In this document: in pieces, positions 60,996-64,000 of the stretch
Layout: each line of letters opens with the position of its first letter
How positions within the stretch are numbered: the stretch's first letter is position 1
Assembly (NCBI GenBank): GCA_947846985.1
Contig: CANTUZ010000021.1
Location: 62,001 to 126,000 of the forward strand
DNA length: 64,000 nucleotides
Reading direction: 5' to 3'
Source: Fratercula arctica
Taxonomy: Eukaryota; Chordata; Aves; Charadriiformes; Alcidae
Notes under the pieces: model-generated
Databases searched by the model: none
What the model was told of the DNA's origin: nothing
The model's input: the letters and a program-made list of their open reading frames with translations, nothing else
Made by a program: the position numbers and the translations under genes

Positions 60996-61396
60996 CTAAA
61001 AGTGGGGTACAGCTACCATAATGCTCCTGATATTGGGGACCTGATACCATAATACCCCTAATAGCTGCTTCAGGCATCCAGATGATCATAATAGCAGGCT
61101 TTAAGTACCTTAACACCCCTAATATTGGGGTCCAGGTACCATAACGCCCCTTATAGCTGCTCCAGCCTTGATACCAGGCTCCGAGCTACCGTCATGGTGA
61201 GGTCTAGCTCCTGTAATGCCCCGAATATTGGGGCCCACTTACCGTAACACCCCTAATAGCTGCTTACAAGAGCTGCCAGTAGCTTTAATCTCAGGCTTCA
61301 GCCTAACCCTCTGCTGGTGCACGGCTCCCGTAATGCTCCTAATACTGTCTCCAGCTACTGTGACATTCCTAACAGCCGCTCATGCGCTAACACCGC
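60996..61396 (+). repeat. Degenerate dimeric minisatellite (about 100-bp higher-order period)
   Basis: Two related sub-units alternate: one with CCCCTAATATTGGGGTCC and one with CCCCTAATAGCTGCTTC, both introduced by ACCRTAAYRCCCC. The ATATTGGGG-type units sit near 61030, 61122 and 61225, with a decayed one near 61340. The sub-unit period is about 30-50 bp. No coding potential. Confidence 0.75.
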
Positions 61397-61499
61397 CTTG
61401 ACTGAGGGGGGATGGGGGTCGCCCGGATGCCTGGGGCCCTCCCGGACACACACCCCCACCACCACCCTCAAGGCTTGCGTGTGCCTCAGTTTCCCCTGA

Positions 61500-61740
61500 G
61501 CGTGTGCGGGGGAGTCACTGCCCGGACGCCCGCGTCCCCCCCGGCCCGCCGGGCGCTGTCGCGACAAAGCCGGAAAGCGCGGCCGGAAAGCGCAAAGCGG
61601 GGGCGGGGCCGAGGGGCGGGGGCGCGGCCACGGCGGGGAGCGCGCGGCGGCGCTTGGGCGGGAGCGGCGCGCGGCGGCGGCTCCGCGTCCTCAGGCTGGT
61701 CCGTCCCCGGGTCCCCCAGCGTCCCCTCCCCCCTCACGGG
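61500..61740. promoter_or_regulatory. CpG island, likely promoter
   Basis: Dense CpG and high GC, with several Sp1-type GC boxes (GCGGGGGCGGGGCC near 61598, GGGGCGGGGGCGCGG near 61614) and no TATA box. Such islands usually mark vertebrate promoters. It lies about 1.3 kb upstream of the glutamate-receptor-like segment on the plus strand and could drive that or an unseen minus-strand gene. No first exon can be assigned. Confidence 0.6.
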
Positions 61741-62260
61741 CCTCCCCCAAGGTCCCCCTCACATCCCCGGGTACCCTCAGACCCCCGAGCACCCACAGCC
61801 CCCTCAGCGCCCCCAGGTCCCCTCAGCCGCCCCCCCACCAACGTCTGCTCCGCCTCTCCAATGTCCCCTCAACACCCCCATGTCCCCTTAAACACTCTCT
61901 GGGTGCCCGCAAGCCGCCTCGCTCCCACCAGTGTCACTTGAGCCACCCAAAATGTCCCCTTAGGCACCCCTCAATGTCCCCTCAGCCCCCCATAGTCCCT
62001 CACCAATGTCCCCTTAGCCCCCATGTCCCCTTTAACTCACTCTGGGGCCCCTCAGTCCCCCCAAGGCCCCACAATGTCCCCTCAGCTCCCCCATGCCCCT
62101 TCAGCCCCCCAAATGTCACATCAGTCCCCACTGGGTCCCCTTAGATCCCCCCAATGTCCCGTCAGCCCTATGGCAGGGATTAGGGCCCCACCATGCACCC
62201 CCAGGAGGTGTTGTGGGGGGCACCTCTAATGACACCCTCCCCTCAAGTAATTAAGAGCTG
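61741..62260. repeat. C-rich low-complexity tract (CCCCTCA-type)
   Basis: Loose repetition of CCCCTCAGCCCCC/ATGTCCCCTTAG motifs on the plus strand, strongly pyrimidine-biased. The long frames rich in Pro, Ser and His across it are composition artefacts. Typical of GC-rich microchromosome intergenic or intronic DNA. Confidence 0.6.
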
Positions 62261-62935
62261 CTTTTAATTGGGGGGGCAGAGGATCATGGGAGTTTGGTCA
62301 AGCTTGGCGGAGGGGACCCAGGCATCTGGGGAGGGGGTGAGCCCTGCCCTGCCTTTGGTGACAGCTCTCAGGGGACCCAGGCATCCGGGAGCAGTGACCC
62401 AGGGGAGCGGGATGGGGGGGGACTCAGGCATCCAGGACCCCCAAGTCCCTATAGGGTGTCCTCCCACCCCTATAGGTGCTAGAGCCCCCTCCCCACCCCT
62501 TAGATGCCCCTTCCCCCATAGGGTGCCAGTGCCCCCTTCCCCACCCCTTAGGATACTTCCTCAAACCCCTATTGGTGCAACCTCCCCCCTCCTCCCTTAC
62601 CTATAGGATGCCCCCATACCCCATAGAGTGCCACCGCTGCCCTATAGGGTGCCAGCCCCCCCTTCCCATAGGGTGCCAGCCCCACACTCTCATGGGTGTC
62701 AGGTCCGCCATCCCATGTCTATAGAGTGCCACCCTCATCCCATAGGCTGCCACCACCCCTCTCCCCACACCCCTATAAGATGGCCCCCTGCCATGGGTGC
62801 CAGCCCCCCTTCCCCCCACTGTAGGGTGCCCCCCCTGCCCCAATAGGTGCCCTCCGTTGTTTGTGTGGTGTGCGTCCCCCCCACCATGGGATCCCCCCCA
62901 AGGTGCCCCCATAAGCCCCCTCTCTCCCCCTCCCA
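62261..62935. repeat. Two adjacent GC-rich minisatellites
   Basis: First, three copies of GGGGACCCAGGCATCYGGG spaced about 50-55 bp (near 62313, 62373 and 62420). Then from about 62440 a run of CCCCATAGGGTGCCAGCCCCC-like units of about 25-35 bp up to about 62860. Tract ends at a pyrimidine stretch and AG (TCTCTCCCCCTCCCAG, 62921-62936). Confidence 0.65.
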
Positions 62936-63040
62936 GCCCTGCCATCCTGCTGCTGCTGGCCCTCAGCACCTTCAGCCCCCTGTGGCCCTGTGCATCAGCG
63001 CCCCCTCGCCCACCCAGCCCCGTGCAGGCCCTATGTGCAG

Positions 63041-63174
63041 GCAGCATGGGGGGGTCAATGACCAATGAGAATGGGGACGCCCCGAGGCGCTACGACATCT
63101 TACAGTTCCGGGGTGGCGATGGCAGTGGCACCTACTGGGTGGTGGGACAGTGGGTGCAGGGGCTGAGCCTGTGG
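63041..63174 (+). CDS. Group III metabotropic glutamate receptor-like exon (ligand-binding domain end)
   Basis: The frame reads TNENGDAPRRYDILQF and then GTYWVVGQWVQGLSLW. It matches the pattern NENGDAPGRYDI(F/Y)Q…GxWxxxLxL that closes the extracellular Venus-flytrap glutamate-binding domain of GRM4/6/7/8-type receptors. A donor GTGAGT follows at 63175. The 5' edge is taken as an AG at 63039-63040, where the homology starts; the preceding hydrophobic stretch (LLLLALSTFSP) looks like a signal peptide but does not belong at this point in the receptor. Several normally invariant residues differ, so this may be a diverged paralogue or a decaying copy. Which member it is cannot be decided. Confidence 0.6.
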
Positions 63175-63765
63175 GTGAGTTCCCCCCAGATGCCTGGGTC
63201 CCCATGGGTGCCTCTCCAGGGTCTTGTGAGTGCCCCCATGGTCAACTGGGTGCCCCCTCCTGGATGCCTAGGTCCCCATGGGAGCCCCCTGCTATAGACT
63301 TCTGGGACCACAGTCTGGGACATAGTTGACCATAGTCTAAACTGAGTCCCATGGGTGCCCCCACATGATCTTATGGGTGCCCCCATGGTCATTTGGGTTC
63401 TCATGGGTGTCCCTCCCAACCACGATGTCCTGGTGGGTCCACCCATGGTCATCTGGGTCCCCGTGGGTGCCCCTCCATGTTCTCCTGGTGGGTCCCCCCA
63501 TGGTCAGCTGGGTGCTCTTCCTGGACACATGGTTCCTCTGTGGCTGGGGTGGGATGTCTGTGGGGGAGTTCTCTCCTGGATGCCTGTGACCCCATAGGTG
63601 CTTCCTATGGATCTCCTCGTGGGACTCCATGGTGTCCTTGTGGATTCTCATGGTCATCTGGGTTCCCTGGGGGAGGTTCTCCCTCTGAGTCCTCTTGGTG
63701 GGTGGGGTGGGATGTCCACATAGGGTGAGATGTCCAGAGGGAGTGTTCTCCTCCTATATGCTCAG
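63175..63765. repeat. Intron-like minisatellite (CATGGTCATCTGGGT units)
   Basis: Irregular repeats of CCCCCATGGTCATCTGGGT and CCATGGGTGCCCCTCC, with a period of about 35-70 bp. It fills the space between the two glutamate-receptor-like segments. Frames across it on both strands are repeat artefacts. Confidence 0.7.
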
Positions 63766-63872
63766 GGTGGGCGTCTGCACCCTACCAAAACTCTTCTTGG
63801 GCTTGGGGATGAGCCTCACATACACCACACTCCTCACCAAGACCAACATGATCTACAAGATCTTCAAGCAGA
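63766..63872 (+). pseudogene. Metabotropic glutamate receptor-like segment (third transmembrane helix)
   Basis: The frame reads VCTLPKLFLGLGMSL and TLLTKTNMIYKIFKQ, clearly the receptor family's FLGLGM…LLTKTNRIYRIF signature at helix 3 and the second intracellular loop, where G protein contact begins. An AG at 63764-63765 and GTGAGT at 63873 could be splice sites, giving a 107-nt exon. However, in the genes I know this region lies inside one large exon that also encodes the other helices, none of which is present here. Retroviral sequence begins 11 bp later. Best read as a fragment of a broken receptor gene, though a split exon cannot be excluded. Confidence 0.6.
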
Positions 63873-63883
63873 GTGAGTCATTG

Positions 63884-64000
63884 TGGGAAAGCAACAGAAG
63901 ATCATCGAGGAGAATTGTAAATACGCTCAAAGGGACTCGCACCTGGGGTACTGGAAAACACATCTATCCCACTAATTGTTATTCAGTCTCGGGTGCTTGC
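63884..64000 (+). mobile_element. Fragment of the retroviral family found inside the provirus
   Basis: From TGGGAAAGCAACAGAAGATC to the window end (GGGTGCTTGC) it is about 85% identical to 27537-27651 with one or two single-base indels. It continues beyond the window. The copy is in plus orientation. Confidence 0.85.

Noticed and set aside
61412..61941. Pro/Arg-rich frames of 145-159 codons across the CpG island
   Set aside because: GC-rich composition suppresses stops in several frames at once; no domain, no supported splice sites.
62936..63040. Signal-peptide-like start (LLLLALSTFSP) as the N-terminus of the glutamate-receptor-like exon
   Set aside because: It directly precedes residues from the far end of the ligand-binding domain, so it cannot be the receptor's own signal peptide; more likely intron.

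Overview
This window looks like bird genomic DNA, probably from a GC-rich microchromosome or a subtelomeric/pericentromeric block. The evidence is an endogenous retrovirus whose Env transmembrane subunit is of the avian-leukosis type, CR1-like LINE remnants, a bird-style class II olfactory receptor, compact GC-rich gene fragments with short introns, and very large tandem arrays. No bacterial features are present. The species cannot be named from sequence alone.

Layout. (1) 1-7919: tandem 203-bp satellite in one orientation. (2) 7920-20740: the same satellite inverted, with a 4-bp microhomology at the switch point. (3) 20741-24296 and 30139-33676: an older, more diverged ~179-bp satellite related to the 203-bp one, in the orientation of block 2, including intermediate units that suggest how the 203-bp unit arose. 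(4) 24297-30138: an endogenous retrovirus inserted into the 179-bp array. It has two 373-bp LTRs, a 6-bp target duplication, a lysine-tRNA-type primer binding site, and a degenerate mosaic interior in the order gag / second gag-like piece / Env TM / pol / second Env tail. (5) 33677-34765: a ~33-bp minisatellite with a CRE-like core. (6) Assembly gap. (7) 35264-54798: the 203-bp satellite again, in the orientation of block 1, as a mixture of two subfamilies and their recombinants. (8) Assembly gap. (9) 55292-64000: mostly non-satellite DNA. It holds four exons of an ARHGAP20-like RhoGAP gene (minus strand, cut by the gap), CR1-like remnants, a truncated olfactory receptor (minus), a probable retroviral LTR with a second partial copy 2.4 kb away, several GC-rich minisatellites, a CpG island, and two group III metabotropic-glutamate-receptor-like coding segments. 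It ends in a fragment of the same retroviral family that lies inside the provirus.

No operon-like or cooperating gene set is visible. The dominant biology is satellite evolution (amplification, inversion, subfamily replacement, retroviral invasion) beside a gene-bearing segment. The 203-bp array system and its 179-bp precursor are the best candidates for something undescribed. All repeat calls come from reading the sequence directly. Protein family names come from motif recognition and were not checked against a database.
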